Assembly: GCA_963762085.1 (NCBI GenBank)
Contig: CAVXJD010000003.1
Span: 116,883 to 180,882 of the forward strand
Length of the DNA: 64,000 nt
From: DASQGA01 sp963762085
GTDB lineage: Bacteria; Actinomycetota; Thermoleophilia; Gaiellales; Gaiellaceae
Direction of reading: 5' to 3'
Part shown: positions 1-7,653 of the stretch, in pieces
Position numbering within the stretch: position 1 is the first letter of the stretch
Layout: each line of letters starts with the position of its first letter
Notes under the pieces: model-generated
Told to the model about the DNA's origin: nothing
The model's input: the letters and a program-made list of their open reading frames with translations, nothing else
Database searches by the model: none
Position numbers and translations under genes: made by a program

Positions 1-1916
1 CCTATGATGTCCACGACGAGGTCGAGGCGGCTCTTCGCCATGGCATCCAGGACCACGAAGCGCCGCTCGCTGCGGCCACCCGAGAAGGGCGGCTCATTAC
101 CTCGAGCACTCTCACCGATGACGAGCGCTTCGACAGCCGGTGGAGGGACCTTCTAGCGGCCAACAGCGCGTCCGCGCTGCTTGCAGCGTCGGTTGAGGGC
201 ACGAGCGGTGACCCGGGCTCTGTCGTCGTTCTCTTCGGGGAGGAACGGGCCTTCACGGACGACGACCTTGCCCTGGCGGGCCACCTCAGCCGCGCGGCGC
301 GAGGTGCGCTGGAGCGCAGCGAGTTGTTCGAGACCGAACGGCGTGGGCGCAGGCTCTCGCAGCGACTCGCAGCCATCGGCGCCCGCGTCGTTACCGTGCT
401 GGATCCCTCGATCGTCCTCGAAGAGGTCGTCCGCGAGGCGCCCATCCTCCTCGATGCTGACGCAGCGACTGTGAGGCTCCTCGACGGCGAAGAGCTCGTC
501 ATCCGCGCGGCCTCGGGCGTGAAGGGTGATAGCGCGCACGATCTGGTCGGAACTCGCGCACTCGTGGGGACCGGCCTCCTCGGGGATGCAGTCCAGTCGC
601 GCACCGCCTCGATGGTCGACGACGTCGGCGCGCGGCCCGATCTCGGAGATGGAGACCCCCTCCTCGATCGTGAGATGGCGGCGTGTATCGCGGTTCCAAT
701 GATCGCCCACGGAGGCGGCCTGCACGGGGTACTTTCGGTCTATACGGCACGGCCGAGAGCATGGCGCGAGGAGGAGGGGCAGGCGCTTTCCGCGCTGGCC
801 GCCGTGGCATCCGCCGGTCTGTCGAACGCGGAGCTCTACCAGCGCGTCGCAGAGGAGAAGGAGCGCTCGAACGCGATCCTCCTCAACATCGCGGACGGAA
901 TCGTGGCTGTGGACCGCGAGGAACGAGTCGTCCTCTGGAACGCCATGGCCGAACGGATTACCGGCGTCCCGGCGGCAGAAGCGCTCGGTAGGCGGATTCC
1001 CGAGGTCCTCCGGCGCGATCTCGCCGGGGCGGCGCGTGGGCCCGGGAGAGAAGAGCCGATCACGATCAGCAGAGGCGGCAAGGACGTGTTCCTGTCGCTG
1101 ACGGAGGCCGTGATGCTCGACTCGGCCGGCGCCGTCGGGGGCCGCATCTTCGCCTTCCGAGATGTCTCGGGTGAGCGCGTGGTCGACCAGATGAAATCGG
1201 ACTTCGTCGCAACCGTGTCGCACGAGCTCCGGACCCCGCTCACCTCGATCTACGGGTTCGCCGAGACACTCCTCCGGAGCGACGTCGCGTTCGGGGACGA
1301 GGAGCGGGCGACTTTCCTCGGCTACATCGCCTCGGAGTCGGAGCGCCTGATCGGGATCGTCGACGACCTGCTGAGCGTCGCGCGCCTCGAGGCCGGCACG
1401 CTCGGCCTGGCGCTGTCGCCGGTCGACGTGGCCGAGGTGCTTGGGTCGGTAGGCGGGCGCGCTCAGGAGCACATCGACGGCTCCCATCGGCTGGAGATCG
1501 ACGCTCCCGAAGGCGGGCTCTACGCGGAGGCGGACGGGGAGAAGCTGGCTCAGATCCTCCTGCATCTGGTCGACAACGCCGTCAAGTACTCGCCCGAAGG
1601 AGGAACGATCACGCTTGCCGGACGCAGGAAATCCGATGCCATCGAAGTCAGGGTCAGCGACGAGGGCATCGGGATCCCTCTCGACGACCAGAGCAGGATC
1701 TTCACGAAGTTCTATCGGGCAGGGACAGCTCCGCTGACGGGCGCCCACGGCACCGGGCTCGGTCTCTTTCTCGTGCGCGGCCTCCTGGCGGCAATGCACG
1801 GGCGCATTGCCGTCGAGTCGGTCGAGGGGGAGGGGTCGACGTTCGTCTTCGAGCTCCCTGTCTCGAAGAGGGCCCCCCGGGGTAGAGAAGCCCAGGTGGA
1901 ACCGGCACGCTCATGA
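1..1916 (+). CDS. Sensor histidine kinase with GAF and PAS domains, 5'-truncated by the window edge
   Basis: The frame is open from base 3 to the stop at 1914-1916, so the start lies outside the window. The order is a GAF-like segment (to about base 320), a second GAF-like segment (about 350-840), a PAS segment (about 850-1170), a HisKA dimerisation domain with the phospho-acceptor motif SHELRTP near 1220, and a HATPase domain with N box (DNAVKYSPEGG), G1 (DEGIGIP) and G2 (GTGLGLFL). No membrane segment is visible in the part present, so it may be a soluble sensor of redox state or a small ligand. Its stop overlaps the start of the downstream receiver gene by 4 nt (ATGA), which marks the two as a coupled two-component pair. 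The signal sensed cannot be told from sequence. Confidence 0.93.
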   Translation, partial: YDVHDEVEAALRHGIQDHEAPLAAATREGRLITSSTLTDDERFDSRWRDLLAANSASALLAASVEGTSGDPGSVVVLFGEERAFTDDDLALAGHLSRAARGALERSELFETERRGRRLSQRLAAIGARVVTVLDPSIVLEEVVREAPILLDADAATVRLLDGEELVIRAASGVKGDSAHDLVGTRALVGTGLLGDAVQSRTASMVDDVGARPDLGDGDPLLDREMAACIAVPMIAHGGGLHGVLSVYTARPRAWREEEGQALSALAAVASAGLSNAELYQRVAEEKERSNAILLNIADGIVAVDREERVVLWNAMAERITGVPAAEALGRRIPEVLRRDLAGAARGPGREEPITISRGGKDVFLSLTEAVMLDSAGAVGGRIFAFRDVSGERVVDQMKSDFVATVSHELRTPLTSIYGFAETLLRSDVAFGDEERATFLGYIASESERLIGIVDDLLSVARLEAGTLGLALSPVDVAEVLGSVGGRAQEHIDGSHRLEIDAPEGGLYAEADGEKLAQILLHLVDNAVKYSPEGGTITLAGRRKSDAIEVRVSDEGIGIPLDDQSRIFTKFYRAGTAPLTGAHGTGLGLFLVRGLLAAMHGRIAVESVEGEGSTFVFELPVSKRAPRGREAQVEPARS

Positions 1917-2347
1917 CGAAGGTTCTGATCATCGACGACGAGGCGCCGATCCGGCTGCTGTGCAGGGTGAATCTCGAGGCGGAAGGCATGGAAGTGGTCG
2001 AGGCACCCGACGGGCCGACCGGACTGGAAGTCGTCGAGCGGGAACGGCCTGATGCGATCCTCCTCGACGTGATGATGCCGGGCCTCGACGGATGGTCGGT
2101 GGCCGAGCGGTTGCTGGAGAAGGAGGACACACGCGAGATCCCGATCGTCTTCCTGACCGCGCGAGCGGATCTTCGTGACCGCGCACGCGGCATGGATCTC
2201 GGCGGCCTCGACTACATCACGAAGCCGTTCAATCCCGTGGATCTTGCCTCGCTCGTCGAGGAAGTGGTCTCGGCTGTGGCCCGCGGAGAGCGGGAGCAGC
2301 TCCGCTCCGAAAAGATCGCAGAGCTCCGCGTCCTTTTCGAGGTCTAG
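1913..2347 (+). CDS. Single-domain response regulator (CheY-like receiver)
   Basis: A 144-aa receiver domain without an output domain. It has the acidic pocket near the N-terminus (IIDDEAP), the phospho-acceptor Asp in ILLDVMMPGLDG, the conserved Thr in FLTARA and the Lys in ITKPFNP. The start codon overlaps the kinase stop in an ATGA junction, so it is probably translated by coupling and phosphorylated by that kinase. With no DNA-binding domain it must act by protein contact, as CheY or Spo0F types do, or be a node in a phosphorelay. A basic and acidic helical tail of about 20 residues follows the receiver fold. Confidence 0.93.
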   Translation: MTKVLIIDDEAPIRLLCRVNLEAEGMEVVEAPDGPTGLEVVERERPDAILLDVMMPGLDGWSVAERLLEKEDTREIPIVFLTARADLRDRARGMDLGGLDYITKPFNPVDLASLVEEVVSAVARGEREQLRSEKIAELRVLFEV

Positions 2348-2426
2348 TCCGCTAGTAGGAGGCCTCGGCGAAACGAGCGCTGGCCGTCAGGCCGCGCTGC
2401 TCGCCCAGGCCGCGTCCTCAGTCGCA

Positions 2427-2445
2427 CCGATAGCGCTGCTATCGG
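2427..2445. terminator. Perfect 8-bp hairpin between convergent genes
   Basis: CCGATAGC-GCT-GCTATCGG is an 8-bp perfect inverted repeat with a 3-nt loop. It lies between the receiver gene (plus) and the EamA gene (minus), where a bidirectional terminator is expected. No U-tract follows on either strand, so intrinsic termination is not proven. Confidence 0.4.
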
Positions 2446-2517
2446 CACTCCCTGCGTCCTTGCCTCGCAACGACCATCGCACCCCGACGGCGAGCGGCGT
2501 TCCACCAATCCCTCCAA

Positions 2518-3393
2518 CTAGCGGGGGCCGCTCTCGGCTTCTGCGCCCGTCGGTTCGACTTCGCGTGCCGTCTGGGCAAGGACGATGCCGGCGAGCACGA
2601 GGAGCGAGCCCGCGATCTGCTGTCCCGTGAGCTCCTCCCCCAGCCATGCGTATGCGACTGCGGCGGCAAGAACGGGCTCGAGCATCGCGACGATGATCGT
2701 GCGGGTCGGCGAGATGTGGTGGAGCGCGGTCACGATCAGGACGAAAGGCACGACAGTGCCGAGAACGACCACGTATCCGAGCAAGAGCCAGACGGGCGCC
2801 GAGAAACCGTCGAGACGACCCAGGAGCGATGCACTCGCCTCGACGCTTCCGGCGGGAAAGCTCCACCACGGTTGCACGATGGCCCAGAAGATGCTTGCGA
2901 AGAGGAACCCGAAGGCGAGGAGCGAGGTTGCGTCACGGCCTCCACGGAGGCTTCGGTCGGCCATGATGATGTAGAGCGCGTAGGCGACCGCGGCCGCGAG
3001 GCACGCGAGGACGCCCGTCGTGCTGAGAGTCACGCCGCTCCAGAGGTCGACGACGAGCGATAGCCCGGCCAGGCTCAGCGCGATCGCGGCCCAGAGCCGG
3101 CGCCGCACCGGCTCGTGGACGAAGAACCGCGCGTAGAGAGCAACGAGGATTGGAGCGATGTACTCGATCACGAGCGCGATACCGATGTTGAGCCGGCTCA
3201 GCGCCACGAAGTAGAAGAACTGGACGAGGGCCAGGCCCAAGATCCCGAAGACGGCGAGGAACGCGAGCTCCCGCCGGCTCGTCCGCAGGGACGCGGGACG
3301 CAGGAGGGCGACTGTGGCCAGGAGAATGACTGCGGAGCCAGTCGCCCTCACTTCGGACAGGCGTAGCGCCGAGAGACCGGCCGAGTCGAGCAC
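2518..3393 (-). CDS. EamA/DMT-family permease (drug/metabolite exporter)
   Basis: A hydrophobic protein with two EamA repeats and about nine to ten membrane segments, of the drug/metabolite transporter superfamily; the substrate is unknown. The first canonical start codon in frame (GTG at 3393) would drop the first transmembrane helix. The frame stays open upstream to a stop at 3493-3495 and encodes a clear additional segment (GYVLVWTAVLLWSVNATVSK) that matches TM1 of the family. The only candidate start there is a CTG near 3480, so either initiation is non-canonical or a base error removed the start. The gene is convergent with the receiver gene and close to the tRNA-Pro gene. Confidence 0.85.
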   Translation of the reverse strand: MLDSAGLSALRLSEVRATGSAVILLATVALLRPASLRTSRRELAFLAVFGILGLALVQFFYFVALSRLNIGIALVIEYIAPILVALYARFFVHEPVRRRLWAAIALSLAGLSLVVDLWSGVTLSTTGVLACLAAAVAYALYIIMADRSLRGGRDATSLLAFGFLFASIFWAIVQPWWSFPAGSVEASASLLGRLDGFSAPVWLLLGYVVVLGTVVPFVLIVTALHHISPTRTIIVAMLEPVLAAAVAYAWLGEELTGQQIAGSLLVLAGIVLAQTAREVEPTGAEAESGPR

Positions 3394-3540
3394 GATCTTC
3401 GAGACAGTCGCGTTGACCGACCAGAGCAGGACGGCAGTCCAGACAAGGACGTACCCGACGAGTGGGCGGCGTGTTCGGGCCAGCTCGCGAGGCTAACCGA
3501 GGAACGATCGAACCGTGGCGCGGTCTACACTTCCCGTCAG

Positions 3541-3614
3541 CGGGACGTGGCGCAGCCTGGTAGCGCACCTGCTTTGGGAGCAGGGGGTCGCGAGTTCAAA
3601 TCTCGCCGTCCCGA
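3541..3614 (+). tRNA. tRNA-Pro (anticodon TGG)
   Basis: A cloverleaf with acceptor stem CGGGACG/CGTCCCG, discriminator A, anticodon loop CTTTGGG A giving TGG, and T-arm GAGTTCAAATCTC. The genomic CCA is absent. A TACACT -10-like box lies about 15 nt upstream. Confidence 0.97.
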
Positions 3615-3618
3615 TAAG

Positions 3619-3644
3619 AAAAGGCCCTGGAAGCAGGGCCTTTT
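3619..3644 (+). terminator. Intrinsic terminator after tRNA-Pro
   Basis: AAAAGGCCCTG-GAAG-CAGGGCCTTTT is an 11-bp stem with a tetraloop and flanking A and T runs. It starts four bases after the tRNA. The flanking A-run means it could also stop transcription of the minus strand from the 3690-4865 gene. Confidence 0.9.
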
Positions 3645-3689
3645 CCGTCACTTGTTAGCTCGTCGGTGCCAACGCGAACCGGCGTCGCG

Positions 3690-4865
3690 TCAGACGTCCC
3701 CGTCCGGCACGATCCCCCGGCTGAAGCTTTCCACCTGTTCAGGGGTAAACGGCGGGCGGGAAAGCTGCTCGCTCAGGTGGAAGGCACAGAACATGTGGAC
3801 GATGTAGTGCATCCGCTGCTGGAGATCCGACCAGTCGTGCGCGCCGCAGTCGTCGAGAGCCGGCGCAACCGGTTCAAACCGTGCCAGCAGCTCGACCAGA
3901 TCCGTGTCGGCGGGCTCGTCGAGCGCCTCCGGGTACGCGTCGGCCAGGTGCGTCCCGAGGGCCAGCACCCGCTCCGGCAGCGACATGACCATGAACGACT
4001 CCGTGATCACTTCGCGTGCGAGCCTGCTCGCGCTTCGCTGCACGCCTCCCGCCACGACACCCACAACGACGGCGGCCGGTCGCCGGACAACAGGCCACCA
4101 GCGGCCTGCTGACGGGAAGAGAGCCTCGAGGGCGCGGCGCCCCAGATCCTTCTGTGTGGCGTAGGCGGCGTCGAGGGCCTCGCGAATCTGCGGCTGCAGG
4201 CGCGTCTGCTCGTGGAAGCCGATTTCGAGGTTCGCGAGGACGGCGAGCTCGGTGCGCGCCTTCGGGTCGTGCTCGCGCTGCCGCCGCTCATAGCGGACGA
4301 ACGCCCGGCGCAAGTAGCGCTGCCCCTCGGGTGGGTCACCGGGCTGCAGTCGGGCGAGGAAGCGCTGGAAGGAAGGAGACTCGGCCACGTCAGGCGGGCA
4401 CTCATGGAGATAGCGCGCGAACTGGAGTCCGATCTCCTCGAACACCTTCAGGTTCCCGCGTGCGACGGCGTCGCTGGCACACTCGAACGCGTCGAACGGT
4501 GTGTGCAGCGCAGCCGTCAGGCGCCCCATCCGCGACTCGCGCTCAAACAGGCCGTGGCGTAGGAGCCGACGCCACAACGTCGCAATCGGATGCAGCAGCC
4601 AGCGGTCCTGGCCGAGCTTGCGGCTGAAGTGCTCGACTAGATCCTCACCGCGGATCGTCCGCCCCGCCTGGCGCGAGGCCCACGTGGCGTACGTGCACCA
4701 GTTCGCGCCCTCGCCGCTTCGTTCCGTGAACGCCGCCGCGAGACGCGAGTAGCAGTAGGTGATCTCGAGGTTTCGGATGATCGGGTTCGCGATCGCGACG
4801 ATCCGCCGGACATCGTCCGCACTCGGTATCTGCGTCGATCGGTTCGAATCGGGTCTCACGGCCAT
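3690..4865 (-). CDS. Conserved hypothetical protein (actinobacterial type)
   Basis: A 391-aa soluble, Arg-rich, largely helical protein. I cannot assign a function. The N-terminal half holds a conserved-looking motif, ANWCTYATWASRQAG followed by TIRGED, that I recall from uncharacterised actinobacterial proteins. A hydrophobic stretch near residues 270-285 (VVVGVVAGGV) could be a buried helix rather than a true membrane segment. It ends in an acidic tail. It is divergent from the nucleotidyltransferase-like gene with 82 bp between them, so the two may share a control region. Confidence 0.75.
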   Translation of the reverse strand: MAVRPDSNRSTQIPSADDVRRIVAIANPIIRNLEITYCYSRLAAAFTERSGEGANWCTYATWASRQAGRTIRGEDLVEHFSRKLGQDRWLLHPIATLWRRLLRHGLFERESRMGRLTAALHTPFDAFECASDAVARGNLKVFEEIGLQFARYLHECPPDVAESPSFQRFLARLQPGDPPEGQRYLRRAFVRYERRQREHDPKARTELAVLANLEIGFHEQTRLQPQIREALDAAYATQKDLGRRALEALFPSAGRWWPVVRRPAAVVVGVVAGGVQRSASRLAREVITESFMVMSLPERVLALGTHLADAYPEALDEPADTDLVELLARFEPVAPALDDCGAHDWSDLQQRMHYIVHMFCAFHLSEQLSRPPFTPEQVESFSRGIVPDGDV

Positions 4866-4934
4866 AGCGTCTCACGGAGCGCAGACCTGTCGCCTGGCCG
4901 GTGCGATACCCACGAGAAGTCGCTCGTCGGCGAG

Positions 4935-4948
4935 TAGTCTCCCGCCGG
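4935..4948 (+). promoter_or_regulatory. -10 box for a leaderless transcript
   Basis: TAGTCT at 4935-4940 lies 7 nt before the GTG at 4948 with no Shine-Dalgarno sequence, so transcription is predicted to begin at or next to the start codon. Confidence 0.55.
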
Positions 4949-5706
4949 TGAGCGAGCCCCATGCCGATGTCGTCGAGGAGGGCCGCCGGCTCGTCACCCT
5001 CGCGCTGCAGGAAAACCTGCCGCTTCGTCTTCTGGGGGGTGTCGCGATCAGGCTCCGCGGCCCCGAGACAGGACATTCGGCGCTCGAGCGCTCCTACGCG
5101 GATCTCGACTTCGCAGCCGGAAAGGGCTCGTCCAGGAAAGCGGCGTCCTTCTTCGAGGTGGCGGGCTACGTTCCGGATGTCGCCTTCAACACCCTCCAGG
5201 GAAGCGAGCGCTTGCTCTTCTGGGACGGCGCCAACCGGCGGCAGGTGGACGTGTTCGTCGGCGCGTTCTCGATGTCCCACAAGATTCCGCTCGCGGACCG
5301 CCTCGAGCTCGAGCCGGTCTCGGTTCCGCTCGCTGAGCTCCTCCTGACGAAGCTCCAGATCGCCGAGCTGAACGAGAAGGACGTGCGAGACACGCTGGCG
5401 CTCCTCCTCGAGCACCCGGTCGGAGACGAGGACGGCGACACCGTCAACGCCGCCCGTGTCGCGGCGCTTTGCGCCGCGGACTGGGGGCTCTGGCGCACCA
5501 TCACCGGGAATCTGGAGGCAACGCTCGCCCGCCTGGATGCCTATGCCCTGTCGGCGGACGAGCAGCGCCTCGTGGCTGACCGGGCACGGGCGCTTCTCGA
5601 CCGCATCGAGGCGGAGCCAAAGTCTCGCGCCTGGCGCCTTCGCGCGCGCATCGGGGAGCGAAAGCGGTGGTACGAGCTACCGGAAGAGGTTGCCGGCGGG
5701 CCCTAG
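4948..5706 (+). CDS. Nucleotidyltransferase-fold protein, AbiEii/MNT-like
   Basis: A 252-aa protein starting at GTG 4948, chosen because the open frame upstream overlaps the divergent gene and because a -10 box sits 7 nt before it. The N-terminal half has nucleotidyltransferase-like features: LLGGVAIRLRG (helix with the GG turn), an acidic pair in YADLDFAAG and a third acidic residue in VDVFVG. The C-terminal half is helical. The layout resembles the AbiEii/AbiGii toxin-type nucleotidyltransferases or the standalone family with the same fold. No antitoxin partner is adjacent on the same strand, so a toxin role is unproven. It precedes the iclR-grd locus by 52 bp. Confidence 0.7.
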   Translation: MSEPHADVVEEGRRLVTLALQENLPLRLLGGVAIRLRGPETGHSALERSYADLDFAAGKGSSRKAASFFEVAGYVPDVAFNTLQGSERLLFWDGANRRQVDVFVGAFSMSHKIPLADRLELEPVSVPLAELLLTKLQIAELNEKDVRDTLALLLEHPVGDEDGDTVNAARVAALCAADWGLWRTITGNLEATLARLDAYALSADEQRLVADRARALLDRIEAEPKSRAWRLRARIGERKRWYELPEEVAGGP

Positions 5707-5720
5707 GGGCGAGTCGAGCG

Positions 5721-5758
5721 GTTGCAAGCACCGCTGCCGCGTTGCAATACTTGCGTCG
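5721..5758 (+). promoter_or_regulatory. Promoter and candidate operator of the iclR-grd operon
   Basis: GTTGCAA occurs twice, at 5721-5727 and 5741-5747, as a direct repeat with 20-nt (two helical turns) periodicity. The first copy can act as a -35 element (TTGCAA), 18 nt from a -10-like AATACT at 5746-5751, which is 7 nt before the GTG start. Autoregulation by the IclR protein through these repeats is inferred. Confidence 0.5.
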
Positions 5759-6436
5759 GTGCAATCCGCAGACAAGGCACTCGCGATCCTCGCAGCCTTC
5801 ACCGAAGCGCGGCCCGAGCTCGGTGCGACCGAACTCGCTGGGGAGCTCGGGATGCACAAGAGCACCGTCTCGCGGCTTCTTGCAACGCTCGAGGCGCGCG
5901 GTCTCGTGCGCCGCGCCGGCGATCGCTTTCTTCCCGGGCCGGAGCTGGCGCGACTCGGGTCCCTGGCCGCCAGAGGCCTGGCGCTTCTCCCCACCGCGCG
6001 CGATCCGCTCGCGCGTCTTGCAGACGAGACCTCGGAGACGGTGAACCTCGCGATCCGGGAAGGCGATCGCGTCCTGAACGTGTACCAGGTCGAGACCTCC
6101 CACTTCGTCGGAGTGAAGGACTGGACCGGTCGAACGACACCGCTCGGCACGACCGCGAACGGCAAGGTGCTGCTCGCCTTCGGTGATGGCGGCGCTTCCA
6201 CGGAGCTCGAAAGCATTCGTGGCTGCGGCTATGCGACGGCGGTGGAGGAGCTCGAGCCGGGCCTGAACTCCGCGGCCGCGCCGGTCTTCGATTGCACTGG
6301 CACTTGTGTGGCGGCGGTCTCGGTTGCAGGCCCGTCGTATCGCGTGACCGAAGAGCGGCTCGCAGATCTCGGCCGTGCATGCGTGGTGGCCGCGGACGAG
6401 ATTTCTGCGGGCCTCGGGCACCGGAGAGCTGCTTGA
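5759..6436 (+). CDS. IclR-family transcriptional regulator of the grd-like operon
   Basis: A 225-aa protein starting at GTG 5759. The N-terminal winged helix (residues about 1-60, with LGMHKSTVSRLLATLEARGLV as recognition region) and the C-terminal IclR effector domain (residues about 75-220) are both complete; the GTTANGKVLLAF segment is typical of the family. The start is supported by the position of the helix-turn-helix and by a -10 box 7 nt upstream. Its stop overlaps the ATG of the next gene (TGATG), so it is the first gene of the grd-like operon and very likely senses a substrate or product of that pathway. The ligand is unknown. Confidence 0.92.
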   Translation: MQSADKALAILAAFTEARPELGATELAGELGMHKSTVSRLLATLEARGLVRRAGDRFLPGPELARLGSLAARGLALLPTARDPLARLADETSETVNLAIREGDRVLNVYQVETSHFVGVKDWTGRTTPLGTTANGKVLLAFGDGGASTELESIRGCGYATAVEELEPGLNSAAAPVFDCTGTCVAAVSVAGPSYRVTEERLADLGRACVVAADEISAGLGHRRAA

Positions 6437-7653
6437 TGGCTTGGGAGGTGCGCACGTTCGGTCCGGGCGTGCTCGCGCCCGACGCCGCACGGATCGAGGG
6501 CTTGGCGCGCGCCGAGGCTGCACTCGCCGGTGTCGACGTCGCGGTCGTCGAGCCGGGCGAGCCGGTGCGGGTCACGCACGTTCTTGATGCCGTCGAGCCA
6601 CGGATCCGCCCTGACGGTCGCAAGGCATTTCCGACCGAGGATCGAGCGGGCGAGGGCGTGACGAATCGGATTAGCGACGTTGTTGTCCTTTCCTGCCTCG
6701 ATTTCCCGGGAGAGGAACGTCCGCTGCACGAGCAGGAGTCGGTCGTCGATCTCGCAGGCCCGGCCGCCGAACTGACCCCTTTCGGCTCGATGCGTAACGT
6801 CGTCCTGACCTTCCGTCCCGGCGACGATGCAGATCACCGAGCCATCGACAGCGCAGTTCGGCGTGCGACGCTTTGCGCGGCCGAGCTCCTGGCCGAGCCC
6901 ACCCTGAGCGCCGAGCCGATCCACACGCACACGTTCGCGCTCGAGCCGGCGGACGACGATTCGCTTCCGTCCATCGCGGCGCTCGTGCAACTGTCTGATC
7001 TCGGCCAGCTCTACCAGCTCTACCTCTACGGAACCCCGGTCGGCGAGAGCGGTCTCCCGAAGCTCGTCGATCCGGCGGAGGTGATGGACGGAGCCGTGAC
7101 TGCGGGCGAGTACCACTGGGCCGCGATGCGCAACCCGACCTACTTCTTCCAGCTCAACTCACTGATACGAACTCTCTACCGCGAGCACGGTAAGCGCCTG
7201 CGCTTCGCGGGCGTCGTACTCATGCGGGGGTACGAGCAGTCGGCGGATGACAAGCAGCGCGCCGCGGACGCGGCTGCGCGTGTCGCGGTCGGACTGGGCG
7301 TCGACGGAGTCGTGATCACGACCGATGCCGGCGGCAACAGCCACACCGACACCATGCTCACGTGCCGAGCCTGCGAGAACGCGGGCGTGAAGACATCGGT
7401 GATCGTCTGCGAGGAGACCGATTTAGAAGCGACCGGGCCGATCCTGACCGATTGGGTCCCTGAGGCCGACTGCATCGTCTCGACGGGGAACGTCGAGCAG
7501 CTCGCTCCGGCCTGGAAGCCCGAGCGAGTGCTGGGCGGCGATCACCTTCTCGACGGCACGCCTGCTGCCGAAGCGGGACCGATCCCGGTTCGCAACTATC
7601 TTGGCGCTACTAACCAGATGGGCCAGCTCGACCTCGGAGCGACGTCATGGTGA
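6436..7653 (+). CDS. grdE: Glycine/sarcosine/betaine reductase component B subunit (GrdE-like) without the pyruvoyl cysteine
   Basis: A 405-aa protein alignable end to end, from my memory of the family, with clostridial GrdE. In the Stickland enzyme GrdE is a proprotein cleaved at a cysteine to give a pyruvoyl group that binds the amino group of the substrate. The block in clostridia reads SGNCVSACDKNPTY. Here the same place (7102-7140) reads AGEYHWAAMRNPTY, so Tyr226 stands at the cleavage cysteine and the second Cys is Ala. The flanking PAEVMDGAV and NPTY are kept, so the alignment is firm. The protein is therefore not expected to form the pyruvoyl prosthetic group, which implies another substrate class or mode of binding. 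It overlaps grdB by 7 nt. Confidence 0.88.
   Translation: MAWEVRTFGPGVLAPDAARIEGLARAEAALAGVDVAVVEPGEPVRVTHVLDAVEPRIRPDGRKAFPTEDRAGEGVTNRISDVVVLSCLDFPGEERPLHEQESVVDLAGPAAELTPFGSMRNVVLTFRPGDDADHRAIDSAVRRATLCAAELLAEPTLSAEPIHTHTFALEPADDDSLPSIAALVQLSDLGQLYQLYLYGTPVGESGLPKLVDPAEVMDGAVTAGEYHWAAMRNPTYFFQLNSLIRTLYREHGKRLRFAGVVLMRGYEQSADDKQRAADAAARVAVGLGVDGVVITTDAGGNSHTDTMLTCRACENAGVKTSVIVCEETDLEATGPILTDWVPEADCIVSTGNVEQLAPAWKPERVLGGDHLLDGTPAAEAGPIPVRNYLGATNQMGQLDLGATSW

Noticed and set aside
153..1799. Minus-strand ORF of 548 aa opposite the sensor kinase
   Set aside because: It is an antisense shadow of a GC-rich gene; the plus strand has all kinase motifs and the minus product has no recognisable domain.
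4948..5706. Toxin-antitoxin module with the nucleotidyltransferase-like gene as toxin
   Set aside because: The only neighbour is a divergent 391-aa protein that does not resemble an antitoxin; the claim would rest on fold similarity alone.
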